From assembly GCA_935421135.1 (NCBI GenBank), contig OW285190.1, positions 12,286,501 to 12,350,500 on the forward strand: 64,000 nt of DNA, written 5' to 3'. Source of the stretch: Bugulina stolonifera. Its lineage: Eukaryota > Bryozoa > Gymnolaemata > Cheilostomatida > Bugulidae. The position numbers were made by a program, and so were the translations under genes. Below the pieces are notes generated by a model that did no database searches, was not told where the DNA came from, and was given only the letters and a program-made list of their open reading frames with translations. This document shows positions 50,901 to 63,258 of the stretch, piece after piece. Each line of letters opens with the position of its first letter. The first letter of the stretch is position 1.

Positions 50901-52050
50901 TACTGTACGTAGTAACGTAGACCAAGCCTCATTGTGGAACACAATAATAATACTGGTGTGTGGTAACTCAGATACGTGATGTGGTTCATAACAGGGGGCT
51001 GACTCACACCTGCAACACATGGATATAGAGGATATAGAAGAGCAGGAGGGTGGAGCATACATAGGGTTTAATATGCTTTAGTAAAGCATGCTAGGTGTGT
51101 AACATGTATATGATAGTCATAAATTTACAACAAACATGCACATGCACAGGTACATGTACGTAGATATGTACATTGTATTTATATAAAATGGATAGTGATA
51201 TGGAAAGTTGGCACAAGGATTGGTACATCTGAATAGACTTGTAAATGATTTAGATTTTATAAAAGAGTGTTTTCTTTAAACCGAAGTCTAGACAAAGTTT
51301 TACGAACATGGTGTTGCAAGGGTTACATGTTTTTGGTTAAACCACACATAAAATATATGTTTATCAAACTGATAGCTAAAGGATATTGTGTCTGTTTACA
51401 GTTTCAGACATGCACATCCATGTACTTTGTATAAACTTTAAAAGAACATTTAAACCAAGTTTAGCAATGAGCTAGTTAGAGCAAGACTTACGCTGAATGT
51501 CTGTAATCTGGAAGAGTTCTGTTAAGTGACATCAGATCACTGGCCAGCAGATTAAACTGATTAACTTTAAATTTTTCTTTAGCCTCGGCTTCTAAACGCT
51601 TAGGAATAACTACCGCCTTTCCACCATCTCCTGGAGCAGACGGTCTCGGTTTTAATGCTACAAGAGAACCCAAACCAAATAAGGCATGAATAGGTTATCA
51701 GTCTATGCTAGTAGTAATAGGAAGGGGAGAAAGAGAACAACATATTCTTATTAATGTTCTGACAAAAACTGCAAAACTGATAACTCCAATAACAGATTCA
51801 GCTCCCTTACACATTAAAGACACTTACCCGCTGGAACTTTGTCTATGAATTTGTTTAACAGACTTTTGTCAGATGGATCAACGGCTGTTTTTAAGTGAGG
51901 TTCGTCTCGTTTATTATTGTGAGACTTGGAATTCTTTGGGGCTTCAGCGCATCCACTAAAGTATGTCAATATAAATACGTCCAGCAAACACCAGACCAAT
52001 GAGGTCAACACTACAATCTTTAGAACCTGTTGACTCTTCCGACTAATCAT
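44965..52050 (-). CDS. polypeptide N-acetylgalactosaminyltransferase, GALNT1/13-like, 13 exons
   Basis: Exons on the minus strand: 51828-52050, 51492-51657, 50828-51009, 50459-50563, 49979-50081, 49288-49458, 48873-48990, 47712-47892, 47305-47444, 46934-47032, 45508-45636, 45330-45396, 44965-45026; sum 1746 nt, 581 residues. It starts O-glycosylation by moving GalNAc from UDP-GalNAc to Ser/Thr in the Golgi. Seen: type II anchor [22 protein letters not shown]2 domain with [20 protein letters not shown] and LLVDDASD; metal-binding DAH in [16 protein letters not shown]-type [45 protein letters not shown]. The ricin-type lectin domain has three repeats: CIDGN ... [13 protein letters not shown] ... 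[12 protein letters not shown], and CVTID ... TQIW. Closest in pattern to GALNT1/GALNT13. Intron 5 is GC-AG. Everything needed for activity seems present. Confidence 0.93.
46010..46115. repeat. hexanucleotide microsatellite (TGTAGA/TGTACA)n
   Basis: About 100 bp in intron 10 of the GalNAc-transferase gene consist of TGTAGA units interspersed with TGTACA and TGTATA variants. It is a typical length-variable simple repeat. Confidence 0.85.
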
Positions 52051-54388
52051 TTCTTTTTCTGCTGCCGATAAATAGCTTGATCGGTTGTATCTGATAGATT
52101 GATATAGAGATTATTTCCAGCAATTCAACTCTCATACATCCTGTAAAATAAAACAATAATTAAAGTACTTCTGGAAAATATTATTCTCTGCAACAAATAA
52201 AATCCTATTTGGTTGACAATAATTATAAAAAATCTCTGCCACCATTAAATAGTCAAATAATTTTAAAACTGTAATTAGAAAATCTGTTTGAAGAGGTGGA
52301 ATTTAGGGAGCCTGTTAAACAAGATTTAGTGTCAATGATTAGGCGGACATGCATTTTATTTCAAAAGAAAAATAACGAGCCTATTCAACTATATTGAATA
52401 AACACTTGGCAAAGTACAGGTTATTATGTTAAATGATCCACCCATCGACAACTTTTTTGTCTCTTATGAAAAACATAGCAAACGACAAAAAACGGATAAT
52501 ATTATAAAGCAAAAGACTTTACTGAGAACTATCTGAGATATGCAGGGATAGGCTGAGTGAAAAAACTGCTACAACATCAGCCCAGAGAATTTCTATAACC
52601 CCTGAATAGAATGATATATGTATTCAAAAATATTCAAAGGTAACAAGGCAATATAATTGACAAAACACAGCATACAAATTCATCTATACAGGTCTTTCTG
52701 AGGTAGGGATACATTGACAAATTAGTTAATTAATCACCTTAATAGTTTTTTTTTAATATATTAGTAGCAGTTACCTACATACATTATATATTCAATTAAT
52801 CACATGTTTAGGCCTAAGCACTTCAAATGTAAGGCATGAGGTAAAATTGTGAGAGAATTTGTATAAGGAGTGTAGCCTTGACGGACGAAATTTTGAATTG
52901 GTTGCAATTACATAACCGTCTTAATTAAAATAGCATTGTATAATACAAAGAAAAAGGAGACTAGCTAGCTTTAGTGACAGATGAAAAAATAACTGATGTA
53001 CAATGTTAAAGTCTTGAAAGTCCCAAATTAGCACAAACTCTAAAGTATTATTTCCTGCACCACAAAGTTAAAAAGCTATATTAAATATAAATGTTAAGCA
53101 GAACGTGAAGAATCCAAAAGACATGTAATTTGTTATTATATCAGCTTGGAGCAATAGATAGGCATAGGCTTTCAGCTATAGGCCTATTAGCTATTTTCAT
53201 AATTACCTATAAATGCTACATGTATATTGCTAAATTAGGATTTGAAAAACGAGACAGAAGGAGAATCCTATGTAAAAAATCAATGGCCGAATTTTAAAGA
53301 TTCACTTTGCCTAACTTTTTTTACTTTAAAACTTCGGCCACAGAAGAGATAAAGATAATTATTCTCACTGTATAATCATTTTATTAATTAATTTATTATT
53401 TCACCCTCTGTTCGTTCAACAGAATCTTATAAAATTCAGTATTTTCTGTGAACGGCCTAAACCAACAAAAAACCATTGTATTATTATCTGGTCTGGTATA
53501 ATTTTAATTTGCAATACCTGCTTTGTACAATTTTACCATCGTAAAATTTGCCATAACTAACAATCCAATAGCTACAACCAAAAATATGAATTGTTAATGT
53601 TTCAAATATATAAATCAAATGTCAGTTGTTCCCTTACCATTGAATTGATATTGATATTCCTACTTAATTTAAGATCTTTATTTGTCTTGTGTATATCTAT
53701 GGCAGCAGTTGAAATTAAATTAATATTTACATAGCATCGTTTCACCAAAGGTTAAACTACTTATTAGAGCTGGATCAGAATAGGTTGTAATTAGTTGCAC
53801 TTTTCACAATTTCACTCAGTGTCTATAAAAAATACCGGTTTATTCTAAAATATTATTTTCTTATCAACAAAAAGTTTAATTTTTATGGCCTGAATTTTGA
53901 GCCTCAGGTTATCGGATTAGTTTGTCACTATTGAATTTAATGATTTAGTATAACGTAAAGGTGATCTTGACGCTTTAATTAGCGGCCTCTCAGGCTACGG
54001 GATGTATACACGTATTTTCATCGCAACTTTCCAAAGCGGAAAGATTGCGTCGGTGAATACCCAATCAGCATCAAGATATTAAAGTCACAATAAATGTTAT
54101 TTGGCTCGCGACTTTTTTTAACAGGTACGCTTCCGGTCAGCATGAATCGGTCAAAATTAATTTATACAATAAAAACTACACTTGCCAAGTCTCCTTAATT
54201 TTGTAGGAGACTCTCTCATTTCAACAAATATTTAGGTACCTAGCGCAAGCTGCATGCCCCTAATCAAATTCTGAGATTTCCTCATTCGATTCTTACAAAG
54301 GGAACTTGGTTTGCCGTTTGGTAAGTAAGTAGACAAGACTACAACAACACTACACTAGACTATTAGTTAGTAGCCTGTTAAATTAGTA
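52051..54388. other. upstream region of the GalNAc-transferase gene, no coding signal
   Basis: AT-rich sequence without supported exons. It should contain the 5' UTR and promoter of the divergent-facing GalNAc-transferase gene; a possible non-coding first exon cannot be located by eye. Confidence 0.5.
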
Positions 54389-55573
54389 GTGAAGAGTATC
54401 ATCATGATCATAATCACAGTTCTGCACAACCGCCAACACGGCTTTCGTAGAGGATTATCCTGCGAAACACAACTCTGTACCACCTATCATGACATAGCTC
54501 GTAGTGTTGATAAAGGTAACACCATACATGCTATTATCATGGACTTTGCTAAAGCCTTTGACAAAGTTCCCCATCAACTGCTTATGTCTAAGTTAGCCCG
54601 TATACCAAATATTAGCAACAAAATATTGCTTTGGATTCATGACTTCCTGCGTGACCGGAGGCAAACAGTGATAGTAGCAGGAGAGAAATCGACGGAACTA
54701 CCAGTTACTTCAGGTGTTCCACAGGGCTCTGTGTTGGGCCCTACACTATTTCTCATCTATATAAATGATCTACCTGAGTATATAGATTGTAATGTCAGCT
54801 TATTCGCTGATGACACTCTCATTTACCAAACTGTCAACACTGACGAGGACCATTCAAGATTCCAGATGAACATAACTTCCTTGGCCGATTGGGCTAACAC
54901 CTGGTGCATGTCGTTCAACACTACCAAATGCTCGATTATGACCTTCAATCATAAACCGGAAGCTCCGGCGGCATATTACACCTTAAATGACGCACAACTC
55001 GACACTGACATTGAAACTAAATACCTGGGTGTGATCATCCAATCTAATCTAAAGTTCACCTCTCATATTAGTTCACAAATCACCAAAGCTAGACGACAAC
55101 TGGGTATGGTTAGGGGGGCACTCCACGGATCAACCAAAGATGCTAAACTACTTGCATATACTAGTCTCTGTCGGCCACACATGGAATATGCATCTGCCGT
55201 CTGGGATCCCGTCCATGATTACCAAATTACCAACATTGAAATGGTACAAAGCAGTGCTGTGCGTTACATCTGTAATTTAAAAGGTAGAGTTAGCATATCT
55301 GCTGTCCTCAAGGAACTTAATCTTGATACGCTTAGCAACCGCCGCAGGAAGAACCGACACAACCTCCTCTTACGCATTTTGGCGAATGAAGAACACCACG
55401 AAGCTCTTGCTAACACTTATGATGAGCTGATGAACAATCGTCCTACTAGCACAACTGTCACTAGAGCTACTACAAGAGGTGACCCACCCACTATCTACGC
55501 AAAAACTTCTGCTTACCATGGTAGCTTTCTGCCCAGGACTATACGTGAGCTTAAGTCACAGTTATTACAATAA
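54389..55573 (+). CDS. LINE reverse transcriptase, C-terminal part, still open
   Basis: A 394-codon open frame; the first dozen codons are probably host sequence fused by chance, and element protein starts near NRQHGFRRGLSCETQL. RT motif A is MDFAKAFDKVPH, motif B is SGVPQGSVLGPTLFLIYIND, motif C is LFADDTLIY, so the three catalytic aspartates are intact. The thumb segment TKYLGVIIQSNLKFTSHI and the conserved RPHMEYASAVWDP follow. The frame ends RTIRELKSQLLQ and a stop. Lack of stops over 1.1 kb suggests a recent insertion. Without its N-terminus it cannot mobilise itself. Confidence 0.9.
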   Translation: MKSIIMIIITVLHNRQHGFRRGLSCETQLCTTYHDIARSVDKGNTIHAIIMDFAKAFDKVPHQLLMSKLARIPNISNKILLWIHDFLRDRRQTVIVAGEKSTELPVTSGVPQGSVLGPTLFLIYINDLPEYIDCNVSLFADDTLIYQTVNTDEDHSRFQMNITSLADWANTWCMSFNTTKCSIMTFNHKPEAPAAYYTLNDAQLDTDIETKYLGVIIQSNLKFTSHISSQITKARRQLGMVRGALHGSTKDAKLLAYTSLCRPHMEYASAVWDPVHDYQITNIEMVQSSAVRYICNLKGRVSISAVLKELNLDTLSNRRRKNRHNLLLRILANEEHHEALANTYDELMNNRPTSTTVTRATTRGDPPTIYAKTSAYHGSFLPRTIRELKSQLLQ

Positions 55574-55725
55574 ACATAGCAACAAATCTATATTAGTGCA
55601 ACATGTTAGCATAACATAAATATATGACCATAGTAATCTTGACAAAAACCAAAATCAGATGAGGCGTACCCCTTGCAACAAGCTCTAGTACGTTCTAAAG
55701 AAGAAGACGTAAGACGTAAGACAAA
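54410..55725 (+). mobile_element. 5'-truncated LINE (CR1/Jockey-group)
   Basis: The element enters in the middle of the reverse-transcriptase domain at about 54.41 kb and runs to a tail of short repeats near 55.70-55.73 kb (GAAGAAGACGTAAGACGTAA). Such truncated 5' ends and short repeated 3' tails are normal for non-LTR retrotransposons of the CR1/L2/Jockey group. The endonuclease and RT fingers are missing. The same family left a relic at 3.2-3.7 kb. Confidence 0.8.
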
Positions 55726-56079
55726 TCACAATGATTATGTTTTTTATCTTACTAACTCAGTATGATTATGATTAAAAAGCTAATATTAATGTTTAGTTTG
55801 AAATCCAAGCGAAACTAGCCTACATCATACATAGATTTAATTTTTTAGGAGTGCCCAAAGTGCTTATCTCTTATGGATTATACTAATACTAACTATGGCA
55901 AAAATATCTCATTGTGATTGTGACTTGCCACACATTGACATTTTCATGTTGTACTTTTTTATAGTTGTTATAGTTATTATACAGAGGACTTTTTTGATGT
56001 CATGTGTTAGCCTATTTTAGTATTAATGATTGTTTTTCATTTTTAGTTAACGCTTCCTGCTAAGGTCGAAGCCTCTTCA

Positions 56080-59000
56080 ATGGCGTGTAACTTGAGAGCC
56101 AGTGTTACTACTGGTTTGGAATTTCTTGCGGCTGCTGAAGTAAAAGAAAAATTGTCTGTAGCAGAAGTATATGAAGGAAGAGGATACATTAGCTGGCAGC
56201 AAGATGTTGAATCTACGACTAAGGTGCTGTGGTATAGGCTTACTAGATAATCAGCAGGTGCCTCCTTCTGCCAATGTGTATCACATATAATCTTGTAAAG
56301 ATCGCACAATGTCCAATCATTTAGTTGATTTTTCAGGCGTTGGAGTTGAAGATTATAGACCATTTACAGGTCATAATGTCAAAGTTCACAGTTCAGTTTA
56401 TAGAAGAAACGGTGAGTTTGTATCAGATTTTACTGTACTGTATCAATGCGAATGCAATTTTACCAAGTTTCTTAAACTACCAATGTGCATATCCAAGTTG
56501 ACTGCCCATCTTTTGTAGGATGCTGCTCTAAATCAGCTAGAAGAACTTGTACCTCAAGTTGATTGGCAGGCTGGTTTGGGTGTCTGGTCATTATTTACAA
56601 ACTTTTCCCACCCTGTATCATCGCTCCCTGCAAACTCCAACTCTAGTCAGGTTAGTCCAATACCTATCATCTGTTGAGAAGTTATAAAATCTACTGTAAA
56701 ATTAAAATACTCATTTTAAATTAGACACATTTTTAGTGCATTTCATACAAAGGTAGAAATTAGAAGTTGCTTTTGCCGTTATCTTGAGGATATATTATAA
56801 TATTATATTCTCATGTGGTAGTCATCATATTTACATGCAATAGGATGGGGCAGATGATGGAATTCCACACCAAACAGAAAGTCTACCTCCTAAATATAGA
56901 GCTACCTGTTACAGAACGGGCACAGGACACAAGTTCTCATCCCCAGAAGTAGGTTATCATCTTGGAGGAGTTATACAGGACCGATTCGGTTGGAAAGTCA
57001 ACCTCACAGACTTTGATATAGAAGTTGGTACGGCAATATGGAGAATATTCTGCTCACTTATCAGTCGATAAATGTATATTCTTTGTATTATAATAGCTAA
57101 ACCATGTAGTTGGCAAGCATGAAATGTCTAGTTTAACCTACTTATAATTCAAAGTGATAACCTGAGAACTATTGAATAATTTGAAACTCACTGACTCTAG
57201 GTCTAGGTGATCAATACTCAATTCCAATTTGGCCTAAAAGCCTGCCATCAAGTTGCCAAGTTGTAGGTTAGCGTATCTCTTTCACAGTTGATATTGATTC
57301 TTATGTAAATAGAAATGTGATTTGGGTTTCAGAAATTCGAATTGTAGATGAAGAAGTAACGTTTGGTATTGCTCTCACTAAGTTGAGTCTATATCATAGG
57401 AACATTGTTCAGTTTGCACGCACTACGCTTAAAGCAAACATATGTGCAGGCTTGCTAAGGTAATGCAACGATATCTATTGTGTACATCTATATATTAGAA
57501 TTATAGACTACCATATGTTCCTACATTAACTGTCATTTGATCTGTGTGTGTAGGTCCAAGAGTTGTGTTTTTATTAGGGGACAGGAGAAAGTGATTCTTA
57601 TTATAGAGTTACAAGATAACCAACCACCAACCACTGATCATATATATTGTGAGCTCTAGTATAGGTTTGAACTATCACATCTTTTTAGGCATCAGTAAAC
57701 TTCATGGAATATCTCATTAGTGTACTTAGACTGGACTCATTTAAATGATACCAAACAGCTTCCACTTCAGCATTGCTTTGAACGACAAAAATGGGAGTTA
57801 TACTCTCCTGGAAACAGGAAGATTCTCTAATTATTTTGTGTTTGTCATGTTGCTATTTCTTGTAGACTTGCAGACATTCAACCTAATGAGATAGTTCTGG
57901 ATCCAATGTGTGGTTCTGGTAGCATAACAATAGAGGTAAGTGCGCTACACCACCACCCCCCCCCCCCCCTAGTTGTTTTATCTGCTCCAGCTTTTTGGAA
58001 TATGAGCATTATACTACCCATCCCGTGCATTTCTGTCTCAGATAGCTGGTGTGGTTGAAAACAGGAACCTTTCTGCAATTTAATGCTACAGTTAAAAATA
58101 AAACAATTTATTGTTGATTATGTTTTAGGGGGCAATTACACACCCTGACTCATTTCATATAGGAGGTGATCTCCAAGAATATTGTACGGAATGCTCTATA
58201 ACTAACTTAGTAGCCATAAATGAACAGAGGAAAGCAGGTGGACTGTAAGTTTTGGTTTTTCCTCTGTAAAAGGTATTTCATTTGGTGTATAAATGTATGT
58301 ATGCACACTATGCGGTTTCAGTAGGTATAAGTTGCACGTAGTGTCTGTATATTTATCTTACATGCTTACATGAGCTTTCATATAATGTTCAGCCTAGGGA
58401 TTTATTGCTAATTCATAAAATCCTCAGCACTGTTTGCTGTTTTCTAATAGTGTTTTGACTAACAACCATTGTGACTTGAATGATTGAGCAGCCATGCTGC
58501 AATTCATAGGCATCCTATATACTTTGTTTGTACGGACTTTGTGGTTTACATCAAGTACAAACAAACAGTCTAACATCTCATATTCATGTAAATATGTCTG
58601 TAGACTGTCCCTAAATGCTGGTATAATGCAGTGGGATGCTACCAAACTACCTCTCTCCACAGGCTCTATAGATGTTATTGTCACAGACTTGGTAAGGCAC
58701 TACAGTACTTGTGAATGAACAAGTAGTGGACTTTTGTTCCAGCTTTAGAAGTTGCGCCCCCATCTAATTTACATTTACCAGGAGAGCACAACTCCTAATT
58801 GTATACATCAGTGCTCATGTTGCTTTTCTCTGTTGTACTACTAATATACATTTACTGTGCAGTTAAAGTATAATTATTCCACGCATGCAAGTGCATATAC
58901 ATTTTACAGCCATTTGGTAAAAGAATGGGTAATAAGGTGGACAATAGGAAGTTATACCCCATGTTCCTAACAGAAGCAGCTAGAATAACTCAACCAGGGA

Positions 59001-59775
59001 CAAGCAGAGCTGTCCTCCTCACATCTGACAAGAACTGTATGAAGAGAGTAAGTGGCGTACATAATATTCATGTGTCAGTGCCATGGTCTATGCTATTTGA
59101 TTGGTACATGCTAGTGCAGATATCTTCCAAACGAAATCTGTTCGATTATACCATACTAAATAGTGCTACAGTCATGGGTAGGTGTGGAGAAAACGTAGAG
59201 AATTACATGTAATAGGCTCACTCACCAGCTTGTAATGAGGCATTGTTTTTGGTAGAATGTACACTATGCTATTGTTGGAATAATTATATTAATGCTCTAC
59301 TGGAAATGCAATGCTTCGATTCATTAGACAGGTTTCTAAGGAAGTGACAGCCAAACAGGAGAGGTTCCATGTAGCTACATAAACATTAAACTCATTTTAT
59401 CAGGTGGCAGCATAAATGCTGTTATTACAAACAGTTCATGGTCACATAGAAGCTAATTTTATTTTTGTAATGTCCTCTTGTTTGGCAAATTTTACTTGGT
59501 TGGCTCTCTAGCCCTAACCTATTAATAGAATTCTTAGATGCTGGTGCATCGTTTTGTGCCACCTGCATTTGAGAGTTGCCTTCTCATCATGAGTGTTGAA
59601 TGAGCAGACAACTCCCTAACCTTTCCTACTTTAGTATTGATGTACTGGGTATTGGTTGTTTTAGGTGCTTCCACAAATGAGGGAATGGTGGGCTGTACCT
59701 AGGACTACTTTCATAAATCATGGAGGAATTAGAGCCTGTATCTATCTGCTAAAACGAACAGCCAAAGTCTGGTAA
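56080..59775 (+). CDS. THUMPD3: THUMPD3, tRNA (guanine-N2)-methyltransferase, 10 exons
   Basis: Exons: 56080-56223, 56337-56411, 56519-56650, 56844-57027, 57333-57459, 57866-57935, 58129-58244, 58604-58691, 58910-59047, 59665-59775; sum 1185 nt, 394 residues (human 507, which has a longer N-terminal and linker region). It makes N2-methylguanosine at position 6 of tRNAs (and 7 of tRNA-Trp) together with TRMT112. Seen: THUMP part RASVTTGLEFLAAAEVKEKL, NQLEELVPQVDW, FRVTC-like KYRATCYRTGTGHKFSS; Rossmann SAM site EIVLDPMCGSGSITIEGA; WDATKLPLSTGSIDVIVTDL; catalytic loop DLPFGKRMG formed across an intron; C-terminal NHGGIRACIYLLKR. Exon 2 was chosen because IIDHLQVIMSKFTVQF aligns to the human protein in phase. 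Intron 6 carries a 14-C run. Confidence 0.93.
57956..57969 (+). repeat. poly-C run of 14 in THUMPD3 intron 6
   Basis: Fourteen consecutive C lie 20 bp after the exon 6 donor, following a CACCACC stretch. It is a slippage-prone tract and may also affect sequencing accuracy. Confidence 0.9.
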
Positions 59776-60129
59776 CATTGGAACAGGTGCTTAGGGGTGG
59801 TGGTGCTGCTCAACAAAACAGTCTTCGTTAATATATCTTGTACTACAGATGTAAACCTATGGACACCTTATTTATATGTTTATGAATTGTTCACATAGAT
59901 TTGTAAAATATAAGATATTTCATGGGAATCTTAATTTTTTATTGAATAATAGTATTTGCGGCAAAAAAATGAATGATATAACCATAGTGCAGCGCTAAGT
60001 AATGTTTGAGAGGCAAGTAATAATGGAGAGGCCGGTGAAACAAAAATACACACACTGCAGAGTTACTCTATATTCAGTAGGTGGCTGTGCGCATGATTAA
60101 CTAACTGATTGTGTGCAGAGAATGCTAAA

Positions 60130-63100
60130 CTACTCCTTCCTTGGTTTCCGTTTCCTTACTGTAGCCCCTGCTGCAGCTGGTGTGGAGTCGTCTTCACCTG
60201 TTGACTTGCTCTCCTCTCCCTCTTTATCAGTAACTACCACCTCCTCCTCCTTACTCTCTGTAGATGAGTCATCTTCATCAGCTGTTGTTAGATTGGGAGC
60301 AGTCGATTCAGCAGATGCCGCAGCAGCTGCCTTCTCTTTCTTTCCTGCCCTCTACAATAACGAAAAGTGTCCATGTGACCATAATCAGCTTGGGTAGATA
60401 ACTATCTTGGGCTCAACCAAGGAGTTGGCTCCTTGGCTCAACTAATAAGTTAGTGGGAGAGTCTAGTTCAGTGAGTAGTTAACAGTCATTACCTTCAACC
60501 TTGAGAGGGTGGGAAGATAACTCTATGCACTGAACTAAACTCCACTTACTGATTGGTTCAAATCAGTAGGCGTCATACCAAGGCTAGCAACCCTCATCCG
60601 AAATATAAATATTGAAGTCTCAGTAATTCTAATTTATTTCAACAATCCACAAGTTCTATCCTAACACAAGGGGACATCATTTTACATTAATATAGATCAG
60701 CTTATGGTTATAAACTTCCATTCAATCTGCTGTAAATCTAAAATTAACCAATATTACAGTTGGGATACATACTGGTAGACAAGTCATGTACGTGTATACA
60801 ACAAATACGAACCTTATTCTGGCCTTTAACAGGTGCTTTGGCAATCTCTACTTTGCTGTACTGCCTGTGATCTATGACTACTGGTGGCTTGGGAGGATAC
60901 ACACAGTCACATATAACTACTAGGATCTGCAATACACACAGTCACATATAACTACTAGGATCTGCAATACACACAGTCACATATAACTACTAGGATCTGC
61001 AATACACACAGTCACATATAACTACTAGGATCTATAATACACACAGTCACATATAACTAATAGAATCTGCAATACCAATAATATTATCGATGAACTCATA
61101 CACATATTGTACCCATTCCATCAATATTCTGGTTCAAGGTAGAGACACTACAAACATCAACATCAGTCACAGAAACTGTGTCAATACAAAGTCTACAGAA
61201 ATAGCTTACTTCATTAATAATATAATTCCATCGTTAATATGGAGAGAACAACTTCAACATCATAATTTCAGCAATTTACTAGTTATCCAACGGAATAATA
61301 ACCAAAAGTTGTTTATGAAATCTCAATGTATAACATAACGTATATATTACTGACCATGCCAAGGAGAAGTCCAACCATCACAGTGACCAAAGCAAAGAGT
61401 GCATACACAGCCAGTGTTGGTATCTTATAGGTTTCAGTCAGTTGCTCATGAATATCCTATGAACAAAGAGAAAACAACTCCCGTTTCATGCAAGTGTACA
61501 GGCTGGACAGAACATAGCATGTTCCATTTAACCATGCACATAATAACAAATTTTATGGTGTCCAGTATTGCTAATAAGTACATTCTACAAAGAGAACTAG
61601 TAGCAAAATACTGCACAACAAGAGAATAACTGGATGAGTAAAAGTAGCAGTTGCATAATTATAAATCTATGAATCATACCTTGATGAGATTGGCGAACTT
61701 GAAGAATTGTCCAACAAACTTCATACTAAAAATACACAGTAAATAATACAAATGGATGCTAGCATGTACCATGCCTAGCACATCATAAATATATATGAAC
61801 GTACCAGTGTTTTGCCAATCCATAGTGCATTGTTTTGCACAAAGTTTCAGATATCTGTTCACATAGATTATATATACATGCACATACATGAATATCATTC
61901 TAATCAGGTCAAAAGTTCACCCTAGCAGAATTAGCTACCAGTAAGCCACCATCACCCCTGCGGTCTGTCAGTCAGTGTATACATTCACCATGATTATACT
62001 TACTGAATGGTGTTGGGGTTCTTCCACCACTCTATTGGTTCAATGGTCTTCCACGAAGCATCGTTAACCCAGTTTACGAAAGCATCCTGAGAACGAGCTC
62101 TGTCATAAAGTCTAACAACTCCATCTTTGATACTAAAATAGTCGACATTTGGTAAACAATGCATAAACTAAATAAGCCTACAGTGATCGTAGCAGTAGTT
62201 ACTAACAGACCAAATAAAAAAGTTGATATAGTAATAACTTTCTTAGCCAGTAATGCATTGAGCACTTGAGACCTACTGATGTAGGGACCACAATACATAC
62301 AGAGTGTAAGTATAACAGTATTAAATACTAGGATGAATGAAACTTGAAGGTGCCTGGATGAAATGTAAACGGTGTGGTGTAATTTTATTGTAAATAGCAC
62401 TAGATAGTGTAGCTGCTTGCTGGTAAAGAGAAATATTACATAATGTACGATACTGGAATGTGTTTATGATTACTGTGTAAAGTGAATTACGCTGTTTGAC
62501 AACTTGACCTAATACCTGCACTGTAAATACATAGATGTACAGCATAAGCATTAAACATGAAATAAACAATGAAAATATTGCGCCTGTTTCAAACCAAAAT
62601 TATGTAACAACATCCTTGGAGATAATCAGATTGAAGGTTTCAATACACACGAAGACATGTACGTGTAACACTAAAGGCTTATAACAGGACTCTGTGGTGC
62701 CAAGGGCTGAAAAGACCAACGTGTTGGTCTTTGTCTAGGTGAACAAATGGCAAGCCGGTTCACCCTAAAGTGAGACTCTATCGGCCAAAATAGACAAACA
62801 GCTTCTAGTGTAACCAAGCCTTCAGGTAGAACTACAATTAAAGAATTTTACGTGTGGCTCTACTACTATATTCTGGTGGGTGACCATGCCCCATAAGGTA
62901 CATTAATATGAGTCAAAATGCTTTACGTAAATACTTACTGGAATATGGTTGGCAATTGAAACACCAGGAACTGTCCACTCAGATCTGCAACATAAAGATC
63001 CCATAAGAATAAAATCAAACTGTTAACCTGTTTATGGCGTATATTCGGACAAATAGAACTCATGGTAATTACCTAACTAGTCATTCAGTGATAGACAGCA

Positions 63101-63258
63101 GCAAACATACTGCAATTTCACAGCCTGTCAAATGCTTACCTGGATTCTTATTTATATCAACTGCACCAACTGATATAGATAAATCCTCACTCCATTGCTT
63201 AGCAAATGATTCCCAAGTTGGTTTCAAACTCTGACAAGCAGGGCACCAATGAGCATAG
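60130..63258 (-). CDS. TMX1: TMX1-like thioredoxin-related transmembrane protein (last 7 exons, 5' end missing)
   Basis: Minus-strand exons: 63140-63258, 62939-62984, 62004-62132, 61680-61725, 61355-61456, 60813-60926, 60130-60351; 258 residues with the frame kept throughout. TMX1 is a type I ER-membrane oxidoreductase of the PDI family. Seen: thioredoxin active site YAHWCPACQSLKPTWESFA with CPAC, as in TMX1; SGQFLVFQLPTIFH with the cis-proline; DGVVRLYDRARSQDAFVNWV; then a membrane helix IPTLAVYALFALVTVMVGLL running into ILVVICDCVYPPKPP; and an acidic, Ala-rich cytosolic tail ending KRKPRKE. The DC pair aligns with DCLCP of human TMX1. Signal peptide and first thioredoxin exons must lie to the right, probably beyond the window. 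Exon 6 starts inside a 35-bp tandem array. Confidence 0.88.
60901..61075. repeat. 35-bp x5 tandem array carrying a TMX1 3' splice site in each unit
   Basis: Five head-to-tail 35-bp units fill 60901-61075. On the minus strand each unit reads TATTGCAG (TATTATAG in the fourth from the left) followed by ATCCTAGTAGTTATATGTG (ATTCTATTAG in the outermost), so an acceptor plus the first 26 coding bases of the exon are repeated. The leftmost copy, nearest the rest of the exon, is the one that preserves the TMX1 frame. Confidence 0.92.

Noticed and set aside
56043..56363. 106-codon minus-strand frame
   Set aside because: Antisense shadow of THUMPD3 exons 1 and 2.
56309..56518. 69-codon plus-strand frame across THUMPD3 exon 2
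   Set aside because: The exon is real but this frame is not: phase with the flanking exons and alignment to the THUMP domain require another frame.
62074..62569. 108- and 82-codon minus-strand frames with hydrophobic stretches
   Set aside because: They lie mostly in a TMX1 intron, and where they touch the exon they are in the wrong frame.
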